Below are positions 31,576 to 40,291 of a stretch of DNA of 64,000 nucleotides, piece after piece. The position numbers were made by a program, and so were the translations under genes. The notes below the pieces were generated by a model that worked only from the letters and a program-made list of their open reading frames with translations, made no database searches and was not told the origin of the DNA. The stretch covers positions 62,001-126,000 of the forward strand of contig JBAOHL010000003.1 in assembly GCA_037045045.1 (NCBI GenBank), written 5' to 3'. This DNA comes from Phosphoribacter sp037045045 (lineage in GTDB: Bacteria > Actinomycetota > Actinomycetes > Actinomycetales > Dermatophilaceae). Numbering within the stretch: position 1 is the stretch's first letter; every line of letters begins with the position of its first letter.

Positions 31576-33579
31576 ATGTCCATGGCACCCCCACCGACGA
31601 GCACGGCCCCGGCCGAGCCGACCGTGCTCTACGACTACGACCCGTCCCGCCGGGAGGCCTCCCGGCTCGCGCACTACCAGCGCTGGCTGCGCGAGCACCG
31701 TGGGCGCGACTTCCCCGACTACCGAGCGCTGTGGACCTGGTCGGTCAGCGACCAGGAGGGGTTCTGGCAGTCGATCTGGGACTACTTCGACGTCCAGGCT
31801 TCCACCGCGCCGACCCGCCCGCTCGGGTCGAGCACGATGCCCGGCGCACAGTGGTTTCCCGGCGCGCGGCTGAACTGGGCCGAGCACTGCTTCCGGTTCC
31901 CCGCGGACCGCGACGAGGTGCGCATCCTCGCGCACTCCCAGACCCGCCCACCGATCGAACTCACCCTCGGTCAGATCGAGGAGCAGGTCCGCAGGGTCCG
32001 CGCCGGGTTGCGCCGGCTCGGCGTGGGCCGTGGCGACCGGGTCGTCGCCTACCTGCCGAACACGCCCGAGGCCATGGTCGTGTTGTATGCCGCCGCCAGC
32101 CTGGGCGCCGTCTTCGCCAGTTGCGCTCCCGAGTTCGGGGCGCCGAGCGTCATCGACCGGTTCGCCCAGGTGCAGCCATCGGTGCTGTTCGCGGTGGCCG
32201 GGTACACCTACGGGGACAAGCTCGTCGATCGCCGCGAGGAGGTGGCGACGATCCGCGCGGCCCTGCCGACGGTGACGTCCGTCGTCCACGTGCCCTACGG
32301 ACCGCTCGGGCTCGACGACGCCCTCGACTGGGCGCAGGTGGCCGCGGAGACCGACGAGCCGCTGGAGTTCGAGCAGGTCCCCTTCGACCATCCGCTCTAC
32401 GTCCTGTTCAGCTCGGGGACGACCGGCAAACCCAAGGCGATCGTCCACGGGCACGGCGGGATCCTCATGGAGCATCTCAAGAGCAACGCGCTGCACTTCG
32501 ACCTCGGGCACGGCGACCGGTTGCTCTGGCCGAGCACGACGGCGTGGATGCTCTGGAACGTCCTCGCCTCGTGCCTGCTCGTGCGCGCGTCGATGGTCCT
32601 GTTCGACGGCAACCTCACCTACCCCGCCCTCGACAACCTCTGGCGCCTGGCCGAACAGACTCGACCGACGATGGTCGGCGCCGGACCGGCATACCTCATG
32701 TCCTGTCGCAAAGCGGGCCTCCAACCGGGCCGCGACCACGACCTGTCGACGATGCGCCAGCTCGGCGCCTCCGGCAGCCCGCTGCCCCGCGAGGGATACC
32801 TCTGGTGCTACGAGCAGTTCGGCGCCGGGACGCTGCTCAACGTCGGCAGCGGCGGCACCGACGTGTGCTGCGGACTGGTGCAGGCCAACACGATCTCGCC
32901 GGTGTACGACGGCGAGATGACGGCGGCGAGCCTCGGCGTCGACGCCCACGCGTTCGACGCGGACGGTCACGAGCTCGTCGGGGAACTCGGCGAACTCGTC
33001 ATCACCTCGCCGATGCCCTCGATGCCGGTCGGCTTCTGGGGCGATGCCGACGGGTCGAGGTACCGGGCCGCCTACTTCGAGGAGTTCCCGGGGGTGTGGC
33101 GGCACGGCGACTGGGTGCGGTTCAGCGCCGTGGGGACGGGGGTCATCACCGGGCGGTCTGACGCGACCCTCAATCGCGGCGGGGTGCGGCTCGGCACCGC
33201 GGAGTTCTACCGGGTCATCGAGGAGTTGCCGCAGGTCGCCGAGAGCCTCGTCGTGCACCTCGAGGACCCCGACGGCGGGTCCGGCGAGCTCATCCTCTTC
33301 GTCGTGCCCACCCCGGGGACCACCCTCGACGACGACCTGCGTGGGGTGATCGCCCGGGCCCTGCGCGGTGCGCTCTCGCCGCGTCACGTGCCCGACCTCA
33401 TCGAGCAGGTGCCGCTCGTCCCGTTCAACCGCACGGGCAAGAAGCTCGAAGTCCCGGTCAAGCGGATCCTCACCGGTGCGCCGGCGGATTCGGTCGCCGC
33501 GACGGGGACCCTCGCCGACCCGGCGTCGCTGGACTACTACGTCGAGTTCGCCGCCCGCCGTCGGCGCGAGGGTCGTTGA
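31576..33579 (+). CDS. Acetoacetyl-CoA synthetase-like acyl-CoA ligase
   Basis: A 667-residue AMP-forming ligase of the acetoacetyl-CoA synthetase class, with its own N-terminal ACAS_N-like domain (WTWSVSDQEGFWQSIWDYFDV, residues about 55-75). The core has the P-loop VLFSSGTTGKPKAIVHGHGG, the AACS-type NVGSGGTDVCCG, RSDATLNRGGVRLGTAEFY, and the C-terminal adenylation lysine region PFNRTGKKLEVPVKRIL. Acetoacetate and other beta-keto acids are the family's substrates. In an operon with a biotin-dependent carboxylase this fits activation of a beta-keto acid made by ketone carboxylation. AGGAG precedes ATG 31576; ATG 31582 gives better spacing. Confidence 0.9.
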   Translation: MSMAPPPTSTAPAEPTVLYDYDPSRREASRLAHYQRWLREHRGRDFPDYRALWTWSVSDQEGFWQSIWDYFDVQASTAPTRPLGSSTMPGAQWFPGARLNWAEHCFRFPADRDEVRILAHSQTRPPIELTLGQIEEQVRRVRAGLRRLGVGRGDRVVAYLPNTPEAMVVLYAAASLGAVFASCAPEFGAPSVIDRFAQVQPSVLFAVAGYTYGDKLVDRREEVATIRAALPTVTSVVHVPYGPLGLDDALDWAQVAAETDEPLEFEQVPFDHPLYVLFSSGTTGKPKAIVHGHGGILMEHLKSNALHFDLGHGDRLLWPSTTAWMLWNVLASCLLVRASMVLFDGNLTYPALDNLWRLAEQTRPTMVGAGPAYLMSCRKAGLQPGRDHDLSTMRQLGASGSPLPREGYLWCYEQFGAGTLLNVGSGGTDVCCGLVQANTISPVYDGEMTAASLGVDAHAFDADGHELVGELGELVITSPMPSMPVGFWGDADGSRYRAAYFEEFPGVWRHGDWVRFSAVGTGVITGRSDATLNRGGVRLGTAEFYRVIEELPQVAESLVVHLEDPDGGSGELILFVVPTPGTTLDDDLRGVIARALRGALSPRHVPDLIEQVPLVPFNRTGKKLEVPVKRILTGAPADSVAATGTLADPASLDYYVEFAARRRREGR

Positions 33580-33596
33580 CCGTGGGCGGACAGCGC

Positions 33597-34544
33597 ATGC
33601 GGGCCGTCGGATTCCTCGCCCCCGGTGGGCCCGAGGTGCTCGCGGTCCACGACGTGCCCCAACCCCATGCCGGCCCGGGCGAGGTGCGGATCGCCGTGCG
33701 TGCCGCCGCGGTGAACCCCACCGACGTGTCGCTGCGCGAGGGTCGTCGGGGCACGGGCGAGCTCCCGCCGCCGCACGTCCCCGGCATGGACGCCGCCGGC
33801 GTGATCGACGAGGTCGGGCCGTCAACAGCCGACGGCGACACCTCCCCCTGGCGGGTCGGCGACGAGGTCATGGCCATGGCGATCCCGCTGGTGGGACACG
33901 GCGGCGCCTACGTCGAGTTCCTCGTCGCCGACGCCGACTCCATCGCCCGGATGCCGTCCGGGCGCAGCTTCGTCGAGGCGGCGACGCTGCCGATGAACGG
34001 GCTCACCGCGATGCAGGCGCTCGACCTGCTCGAGCTGCATGCCGGGGCGACCGTCGCGGTTACCGGGGCCGCCGGCACGCTCGGCGGCTACGTCGTCCAA
34101 TTGGCCACGCAGCGGGGGCTGCGGGTGCTCGCCGACGCCGGGCCGGCCGATCACGGCACGGTCCTGTCGTTCGGCGCCGACCACGTCGTCGAGCGCGGCG
34201 ACGACCTGGCGCGGCGCTTCCGGGCGTTGGCGCCCGACGGGGTCGACGGGCTCGTCGACTGCGCCGTCCTCGACGACCGCGCACTCCCGGCCGTGCGGGA
34301 CGGGGGCCGGTTGGTCTCCGTCCGCCGCTGGCCCGGGATCGCCGGGCACCCGGTCACGGTGCGCCCCGTGTGGGTGTTCGACGAGTACCACCACCGGGGC
34401 CGGCTGGACCACCTGCGGGAGTCGGTCGAGAACGGAACGCTCACCCTGCGGGTGGCCGGTTCGCTGCCCTTCGGCGAGGCGCCGGAGGCGCACCGACGCC
34501 TGGCGGCGGGGGGCCTTCGGGGCCGTCTGGTGCTCGTCCCATGA
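33597..34544 (+). CDS. MDR-family quinone oxidoreductase-like protein
   Basis: A 315-residue medium-chain reductase without the structural-zinc cysteines, like NADPH:quinone oxidoreductase and enoyl reductases. The N-terminal GroES-like part starts MRAVGFLAPGGPEVLAV and runs through AVNPTDVSLREG and GMDAAGVIDEVG. The nucleotide-binding loop is VTGAAGTLGGYVVQLA, and the C-terminus reads GRLVSVRRWPG. Three in-frame starts exist: TTG 33576 (four-base overlap with the ligase stop), GTG 33582 and ATG 33597. I use the last because it opens directly onto the conserved strand. It is the last gene of the operon and would reduce an enone or quinone of the pathway. Confidence 0.85.
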   Translation: MRAVGFLAPGGPEVLAVHDVPQPHAGPGEVRIAVRAAAVNPTDVSLREGRRGTGELPPPHVPGMDAAGVIDEVGPSTADGDTSPWRVGDEVMAMAIPLVGHGGAYVEFLVADADSIARMPSGRSFVEAATLPMNGLTAMQALDLLELHAGATVAVTGAAGTLGGYVVQLATQRGLRVLADAGPADHGTVLSFGADHVVERGDDLARRFRALAPDGVDGLVDCAVLDDRALPAVRDGGRLVSVRRWPGIAGHPVTVRPVWVFDEYHHRGRLDHLRESVENGTLTLRVAGSLPFGEAPEAHRRLAAGGLRGRLVLVP

Positions 34545-34554
34545 CCTCCCCGAC

Positions 34555-34571
34555 GTTTCACGCGTTGAAAC
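34555..34571. promoter_or_regulatory. Putative IclR operator 2 (GTTTC-N7-GAAAC)
   Basis: GTTTCACGCGTTGAAAC has the same arms as the dyad at 27264, here with a 6-bp arm. It is followed by CTGTGACGCGGGCCACT at 34586-34602, against CTGTGACCCGGGCCACT at 27294-27310: 16 of 17 bases identical. It lies in the 180-bp gap before the FAD/PEP operon, pointing to a second target of the same regulator. Confidence 0.62.
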
Positions 34572-34724
34572 CTGCCGAGAAATGTCTGTGACGCGGGCCA
34601 CTCCCAGAGGACGCTCGTCCATAGGCGAACACGTCAACGAACAGCGGATCCGGTTGTCCCTGAGAGGCTTTCACCCGGTTGAGTCCTCGCCCGGACCCGA
34701 AGCACCGTCATACAGGAGGGGTCC

Positions 34725-36386
34725 ATGGCCGACGCGAAATACGATGCCGTCCTCGTCGGTGGAGGTCACCACGCGACGATCGTCGCCTGCTACCTGGCCA
34801 AGGCGGGCCTCAAGACCGTGGTGCTCGAGCGGCATACCGCGCTCGGGGGTGCGGCGATCAGTGAAGAAGGACCCGCTCCGGGCTTCCTGCAGAGCCCGTG
34901 CGCGCACTGGACCCGGTTCTACGGCCACCCGGCATACCTCGACTTCGACCTGCCCGGCGAGGGCCTGGAGTACGTCTTCCCGGAGCAGAACGAGGGCATC
35001 GTCTTCGACGACGGGACGAGCTTCATCGGCTACTCGGCATACCGGGTCGTCGACGAAGTCACCGGGCGCACCGAGCTCGCCCAGGACAACGTCGACAAGA
35101 CGTACGAGCAGATCAAGGCGTTCTCGCAGCGCGACGCCGACGCCTACCTGCGGCTGTTCGACCAGTACAACAAGTACTGGAAGGCCGCCTTCCACACCGC
35201 CCGGTTCAGCGCGCCGACGCCGTGGTCGGAGCCGGACCCCATGGAGAAGCTGCTGAGCGTCCCCGACAGCGGGGTCGAGCCGGTCCACCAGTTCATGTCG
35301 ACGCGGCAGATCGCCTACGACTTCTTCGAGAGCGACGAACTGCGCAGCCTGTACATGCGCGCCACGCCGACCTCCGGCGGCACCTTCCCCGACGACCCCG
35401 GGGGGCTGCACACGCTGTTCCACGTCATGGGGCTCGTCCTGTCGTTCGAGCCGGCCGCCATCGTCAAGGGCGGCACCCGCCGGATCACCGAGACCCTCGT
35501 CAGCGCCGGCCGCAAGCTCGGCGTCGAATACTTCACCGGCCAGGACGTGGACCAGATTGTCGTCGAGGGCGGGCGAGCCACGGGCGTGCGGACCTCGGAC
35601 GGAAACCGCATCGACGCGTCCGTCGTCGTCTCGGACCTCGGTATGCCGCAGACCTACCTTCGGCTGTTGCGCGACTACGACATCGGCGACAAGATCCGCC
35701 ACCGGCTCAACAACATCCACTACGACCGCGGACAGGTCCTCTGGGGCGGCGTGGCGATGCACGAGCTGCCGCAGTACACCGCCGAGAACGTCAACCCTGG
35801 TGTCGGCAGCCAGCCTCGCCTGTACACCGGACCGAAGGACCCCGACTACCTCGCCTCGAAGTGGCAGCACGAAATCTTCCTGCTCGGCACCTCACAGCGG
35901 CTCAGCGGCCTCACCGCCCCGGACAGCATCTGGGACCCCAGTCGGGCCGCCGAGGGCAAGCACATGCTCATGGTCGAGGAGTTCACCGCGCCGATGCGCT
36001 TCTTCTCGGCCCGTGAGTGGGGCCGGATCCGCGACGAATACGTCGAGCACTGGCTCGAGGAATGGCCGAAGTACGCGCCGAACATGACCCGGGACAACAT
36101 CATCGCGACCCGGTTCTACACGCCCGCCGACATCTACGCCGGTCACCCGGACATGCTCGAAGGCGGCTGGCCCGAGGGCTCGCACATCGCCTCGCAGCTG
36201 GGCCGATTCCGTCCGTTCCCGGACCTTGCCGGCCCGCGCAGCCCGATCCCGGGCCTCTATCACTGTTCGTCGAACGTCCACTCCGCGGCGGGAATCGGTC
36301 GGGGCAGTGGCTACATCGCCGCCAAGGCCGTGGTCGAGGACCGCGGACTGCCGCGGTTCTGGGACCAACCCGGTCGTGCCTTCTAA
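34725..36386 (+). CDS. Phytoene-desaturase-like FAD-dependent oxidoreductase
   Basis: A 553-residue NAD(P)/FAD-dependent amine-oxidase/phytoene-dehydrogenase-like flavoprotein. The dinucleotide loop is AVLVGGGHHATIVACYLAK with VVLERHTALGGAAISEE (FAD ribose Glu and the GG doublet). The central KGGTRRITETLVSAGRKLGVEYFTGQDVDQI block is typical of the family. The C-terminal IPGLYHCSSNVHSAAGIGRGSGYIAAKAVVED closes the FAD site. GGAGGGG precedes ATG 34725. It is the first gene of a two-gene operon with the PEP-mobile protein, and its promoter carries the operator repeat. It presumably desaturates or oxidises the pathway substrate; carotenoid synthesis is unlikely since no other carotenoid gene is near. 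Confidence 0.88.
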   Translation: MADAKYDAVLVGGGHHATIVACYLAKAGLKTVVLERHTALGGAAISEEGPAPGFLQSPCAHWTRFYGHPAYLDFDLPGEGLEYVFPEQNEGIVFDDGTSFIGYSAYRVVDEVTGRTELAQDNVDKTYEQIKAFSQRDADAYLRLFDQYNKYWKAAFHTARFSAPTPWSEPDPMEKLLSVPDSGVEPVHQFMSTRQIAYDFFESDELRSLYMRATPTSGGTFPDDPGGLHTLFHVMGLVLSFEPAAIVKGGTRRITETLVSAGRKLGVEYFTGQDVDQIVVEGGRATGVRTSDGNRIDASVVVSDLGMPQTYLRLLRDYDIGDKIRHRLNNIHYDRGQVLWGGVAMHELPQYTAENVNPGVGSQPRLYTGPKDPDYLASKWQHEIFLLGTSQRLSGLTAPDSIWDPSRAAEGKHMLMVEEFTAPMRFFSAREWGRIRDEYVEHWLEEWPKYAPNMTRDNIIATRFYTPADIYAGHPDMLEGGWPEGSHIASQLGRFRPFPDLAGPRSPIPGLYHCSSNVHSAAGIGRGSGYIAAKAVVEDRGLPRFWDQPGRAF

Positions 36387-36404
36387 CCCCAGAGGAGCCC
36401 GTCG

Positions 36405-38129
36405 ATGACCGACACCGTCGTCCGTCCAGCCGAGCCTGCCCTGCGGATCCCCGATCCGGTGCCGGGGTTCATGTTCGACCCCGCCATCGACTTCGACCAG
36501 TCCCCGGCGTGGTTCCTCGACGGCACCCACTCGGTGCCCCCGTGGACGCCGCTGTTCGGTTGGTCGTGGATCAACTACTGCCGCGCCGGCGTGCAGTACG
36601 GAGCCGAGAAGCTCTCGCTCCCCACGGTCAAGGGCTGGGACTGGCGGTTCATGAACGGCGGGGCCTACCTCACCGTCATGGTCGTGCAGTCGGAAGAGGA
36701 ACGGGCTGCGCGAGAGGTGAAGTTCCGGGACGGCATCCGCCCGTTCATCGAGGACTTCGACGGGCTGTGGAACGGGCTGCTCGGGGAGATGCTCGACCGC
36801 TACGAGAAGCTCAAGGCCGTCGACCTCGCGGCACTGGACAACTTCGACATGCTCGAGCAGTTCGAGGAGGCGTTACGGGTCGTCCGACGGATGTGGGAGA
36901 TCCACACGTACATGATGTACGGGACGTTCACCGGGTACATCCTCTTCGAGAACCTGTGCCGCGAGATGCTCGGCATCGACGACACGAACCCGACGTTCCA
37001 CAAGCTCATCACCGGGTTCGACAACAAGGTCCTGCAGGTCGACAAGCGGATCTGGGAGTTCTCGCAAGTGGCCGACCAGATGGGTCTGGCCGAGGTGTTC
37101 ACCGAGGGCGAGCCGGGCCAGATCCGCGCGCGGCTGCAGGCCACCCCGGCCGGGACGCAGTTCCTGGCCCGCTTGGCCGAGTTCCTCGACGAGGACGGCT
37201 GGCGGGCGCAGCGGATGGCGGAGATCAACCTGCCGACGTGGATCGAAGACCCGGCGCCGGTCCTCGTCAACATCAGGCAGTTCCTCGCCCGGGGCGGCGG
37301 GTTCAACCTCGACGACGAGCGCGCCCGGATCAGCGGCGAACGCGCCGAGGCAGAACGCGAGGTCCTGGCCAAGGTGGCCCCGGCGCAACGGGGCTGGTTC
37401 ACCACCCTGATGACCCTCGCGCAGAAGAGTGGCGTGTTCAGCGAGGAGCACGACCACTACCTCGACCTGTACAGCCACGCGTTGCTGCGCCGTGCCGCGA
37501 TCGAGGTCGGTCGACGGATGACCGCGGACGGAGCGATCGACGACCCCGAGGACGTCCTGTTCCTCATCCCCGACGAGATCCGCAAGGTCGCGATCAACCC
37601 GGACAACTTCCGGATGCAGGCGATCGTCCAGTCCCGTCGCGCGGACTGGGAGTCGTGGAACAGCACCCCGAACCCGCCGGTCCTGCTCAAGCCCGGGTAC
37701 GAGATGGAGGAAGCCATGGCCAACCTCGTCACCTCGCAGGACCCGATCGCCCTCAAGGTCGTCGTCGGGGCGATGCCCGTGGTGCGCGAGGAACTCAAGG
37801 CCGATCTCTACGGCACCTGCGGTTCTCCCGGGGTCGCCGAGGGAGTGGCCCGGGTCATCCTGCGCGAGGAAGAGATCGCCGACGTCAAGCCCGGCGAGAT
37901 CCTCGTCGCCGCGAGTACCTCGGTGAGTTGGACCCCGGTGTTCTCGTTCATCAGCGGTGTCGTCGTCGACCGAGGAGCGGCGCTGTCCCACGCGGCGATC
38001 GTCGGACGCGAATACGGCATACCAGTGCTCATGAACGTGTTCGTCGGCACCGAGACGATCCGCACCGGCCAACGGATCCGGGTAGACGCCAACCTCGGGG
38101 CGCTGTACATCCTCGACAAGCCGGAATAG
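36405..38129 (+). CDS. PEP-utilising mobile-domain protein lacking ATP-grasp domain
   Basis: A 574-residue protein. Its last 90 residues are a PEP-utilising mobile (phosphohistidine swivel) domain: GSPGVAEGVARVI, GEILVAASTSVSWTPVF, RGAALSHAAIVGREYGIPVLMNV. The phosphorylatable histidine is H529 in ALSHAA. The first 480 residues are helical and aromatic-rich (PGFMFDPAIDFDQSPAWFLDGTH, WEIHTYMMYGTFTGYILFENLC). They resemble in arrangement the substrate-binding domain of rifampin phosphotransferase and subunits of phenylphosphate synthase. Those enzymes also need an ATP-grasp domain, which is absent here and from the window. GAGGAG precedes ATG 36405. It follows the FAD enzyme by 18 bp. It is probably a phosphotransfer component of a multi-subunit enzyme; substrate unknown. 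Confidence 0.82.
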   Translation: MTDTVVRPAEPALRIPDPVPGFMFDPAIDFDQSPAWFLDGTHSVPPWTPLFGWSWINYCRAGVQYGAEKLSLPTVKGWDWRFMNGGAYLTVMVVQSEEERAAREVKFRDGIRPFIEDFDGLWNGLLGEMLDRYEKLKAVDLAALDNFDMLEQFEEALRVVRRMWEIHTYMMYGTFTGYILFENLCREMLGIDDTNPTFHKLITGFDNKVLQVDKRIWEFSQVADQMGLAEVFTEGEPGQIRARLQATPAGTQFLARLAEFLDEDGWRAQRMAEINLPTWIEDPAPVLVNIRQFLARGGGFNLDDERARISGERAEAEREVLAKVAPAQRGWFTTLMTLAQKSGVFSEEHDHYLDLYSHALLRRAAIEVGRRMTADGAIDDPEDVLFLIPDEIRKVAINPDNFRMQAIVQSRRADWESWNSTPNPPVLLKPGYEMEEAMANLVTSQDPIALKVVVGAMPVVREELKADLYGTCGSPGVAEGVARVILREEEIADVKPGEILVAASTSVSWTPVFSFISGVVVDRGAALSHAAIVGREYGIPVLMNVFVGTETIRTGQRIRVDANLGALYILDKPE

Positions 38130-38211
38130 GCACTGCCGCTGGCTGGGCAGCGAACCTGTGGACACCACGGTGACTCGCAGGGCCTCTGGTTCGACACGGG
38201 CGCCAGGTGCC

Positions 38212-38610
38212 CTACTCGACCTGTGGGGCGATCGCCCACGCAGCGGGGCGATCCAGCGAGCAGGCCGCGGTGCCACCCGGCATCCGCGACCGGTTGTCGG
38301 CCACCCAGCGATACACGCGGCGGGCGACGGGCTCACCGCCCCGGCTCGTCATAAACCGCGCGATCGTGCGCCACGGCAGCGGGCCGGTGTCGAGGATGGC
38401 CGCCCATGCCCGGTGGCCGTAGACAACCCGGCCGTCCGGGTGGACGTAGGCCATCTCGAGCAGCGCCCGCTGCTCATCGACGCCCCACTGGGACAGGTCG
38501 ACGGACTGGAGGGTGACCGCGTCGATGTCGACGCCGAGGCGCGGCACCAGCGCTGCGGCGCGCATGCAGAAGCCGCAGTCGCCATCGTTGAACATCAGGC
38601 CCCGCGTCAT
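38212..38610 (-). CDS. DCC-family thiol-disulfide oxidoreductase (DUF393)
   Basis: A 132-residue protein with the DCC motif near its N-terminus (MFNDGDCGFCMRAAALV, C-x2-C at about residues 12-15) and the family's later YGHRAWAAIL and RWVADNRSRM segments. The DCC fold is thioredoxin-like and the function is uncharacterised. It lies opposite the PEP-mobile operon and ends 82 bp from it. It forms the left border of the accessory island, and the last GTATGCCG octamer before the 6.2-kb gap falls just beyond it, at 38016. Confidence 0.85.
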   Translation of the reverse strand: MTRGLMFNDGDCGFCMRAAALVPRLGVDIDAVTLQSVDLSQWGVDEQRALLEMAYVHPDGRVVYGHRAWAAILDTGPLPWRTIARFMTSRGGEPVARRVYRWVADNRSRMPGGTAACSLDRPAAWAIAPQVE

Positions 38611-38929
38611 GCCCCGAGCCTACGGCGACCCTGGCACTTGCCGGCCAGTTGGGGTGCTTCCGGAAGGGCTGCCTTCTGCGACATCACGACTCACTCGCCC
38701 AGGCGGCACAATATTCACGGCGGCCAGGCACCACTCGTCGACGTAGCGATCACGTGCCGCAGAGCTTCGCCCACTATGACGTAGCTGAGGAGAACAGGTA
38801 TCTGCCACTGAGCACATCTGTCCTCCCTCGGAACAAGTACTTTCATTCTGTGCCGAACGTTCAAAGTCATGCCGGGTCAGGTCGAGAGACCGTCAGTTGT
38901 GCCAAACCGACTGACCTCAGGTGGGATTC
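38611..38929. promoter_or_regulatory. AT-richer intergenic region upstream of the defence module
   Basis: 319 bp between the DCC gene start and the HEPN gene. Its composition is visibly richer in A/T than its surroundings, for example around 38810-38870 (aagtactttcattctg). No protein-like frame with a ribosome site was seen. It should hold the promoter of the HEPN/PIN pair. I found no copy of the tRNA-Leu 3' end that would mark an attachment site. Confidence 0.4.
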
Positions 38930-40291
38930 ATGACGGAGAAGCTCGATCTGCGGGGACGCTGGTGGCTTCCGGACCACGAAGAGCATCAGGTTTTTGGGCA
39001 GCTGACCTGGAGCGCCGAGGACGGAGGAACCCTCCACCTTCACGACCAGCTACAACCTGTGGTCTGGCTTGACAACTTGCTCGCCGACGGGTCCGTGCAG
39101 AAGTACCGGTCCGACAGACGCGAGTTTCAACGGAGTTACCCAATCATCTTGGGCAAGGTAGGGAACCGCGCCTACACGCTTTTGGACTCCTTCAGGCTCA
39201 GGGCCCGTGAGTACGACATCGAGAACCGCACTGAGAAGGTCCACATCAACAGCTTCCTCGAAGGAGCGTGGTTCGACGACCCCGACGACCTGCGCGCCGA
39301 CCGGGTCGTCATCGACATGCGCCATCTCACCGGCTGGATTGACCATCCCGGCCTCGAAGTTGACTGGGCGAGCGCTGACGAAGGCAGCGCGGACATATTT
39401 GCCGTCGTTACGGCGAGGATGCTCCCCGCTTTCACCACCGAACATAACGGGCTCACGGTTCTCCTTGCCCAAGGACTCAGAGGCACGGGCGACCATGTCC
39501 ACGACCTTGGGGTCGCCCAATGGTGGTCCCTACGCCTGCGAAAGTCAGAGCCCGAGCCCCTCGACACCTTCGTAGACGCCGCAAGTGACTTCCAAGACCT
39601 GGTGTCGATCGCCGTCGGGAGGACTGCACAATTCGACAAGGTTGTTCTCCATCACCCGGAAGTCCCTCTCCTCTCCATGGGCGGAACGCCCATCCGGGAG
39701 CTGCGGGGCGACATCACGTACTACATCCGGTGGTCCAACCGGTCCGCTCCATGCGACCCGGTGAAGCGGAATGACATGTACTTCAGCTTCGACGAGCTCG
39801 ACGGAATCGCCGGTGTCGGCCGATGGCTGGCAGTCGCCGCTGACTACCGCACCGAACTGGGACGCGTCATGGCAACGCGCTACCGGGAGGCCATGTTCAT
39901 CGAAGACCGCATCATGAACGTCAGCGCAGCCCTGGACTCCTTCGACAAGCACCGCCGAGCAAACGGCAAGTGGATCCGCTACTCCGTACGCCTCAAGCAC
40001 TGCGTGGACCTGGCCGGGCAGCCGTTCCTCGACCTCATCGTCATCGACCCCGACCAGTGGGTCGAGCGAGCCGCCACTGCCCGCAACGACCTCGCACACC
40101 ACCGCGAACAGCTCAGAGCCGACGGCACTGTCGGCGACCATCTCCTCGCCGAGCAACTCTTCTGGCTCTTCACCCTCTGCATGCTCCGACTGTCTGAAGC
40201 ACCCATGGCGGTCTACGAAAGCGTCGGCAAGCACCCACAGGTTCGGTGGCTCACCGAACGAGCAGCTGACTCCATGGGCGAACAACCGTGA
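38930..40291 (+). CDS. ApeA-like HEPN-domain protein (putative antiphage)
   Basis: A 453-residue protein whose N-terminal region (LDLRGRWWLPDHEEHQVFGQLTWSAEDGGTLHLH, residues about 5-40) is the signature start of ApeA N-terminal domains: G-x-W-W-L-P, then G-x-L and dGGxL. The C-terminal region carries the HEPN ribonuclease motif R-x4-H (R385-NDLA-H390). ApeA is a single-gene antiphage HEPN system in Enterobacteria; HEPN proteins cut RNA, often tRNA, to abort infection. ATG 38930 follows AGGTGGG. Its stop overlaps the next gene by four bases. It is absent of GTATGCCG octamers and uses more A/T-ending codons than neighbours, consistent with acquisition. Confidence 0.82.
   Translation: MTEKLDLRGRWWLPDHEEHQVFGQLTWSAEDGGTLHLHDQLQPVVWLDNLLADGSVQKYRSDRREFQRSYPIILGKVGNRAYTLLDSFRLRAREYDIENRTEKVHINSFLEGAWFDDPDDLRADRVVIDMRHLTGWIDHPGLEVDWASADEGSADIFAVVTARMLPAFTTEHNGLTVLLAQGLRGTGDHVHDLGVAQWWSLRLRKSEPEPLDTFVDAASDFQDLVSIAVGRTAQFDKVVLHHPEVPLLSMGGTPIRELRGDITYYIRWSNRSAPCDPVKRNDMYFSFDELDGIAGVGRWLAVAADYRTELGRVMATRYREAMFIEDRIMNVSAALDSFDKHRRANGKWIRYSVRLKHCVDLAGQPFLDLIVIDPDQWVERAATARNDLAHHREQLRADGTVGDHLLAEQLFWLFTLCMLRLSEAPMAVYESVGKHPQVRWLTERAADSMGEQP

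Noticed and set aside
34725..36386. Carotenoid biosynthesis for the phytoene-desaturase-like gene
   Set aside because: No phytoene synthase, GGPP synthase or cyclase lies near, and it is in an operon with a PEP-mobile protein and a shared catabolic operator.
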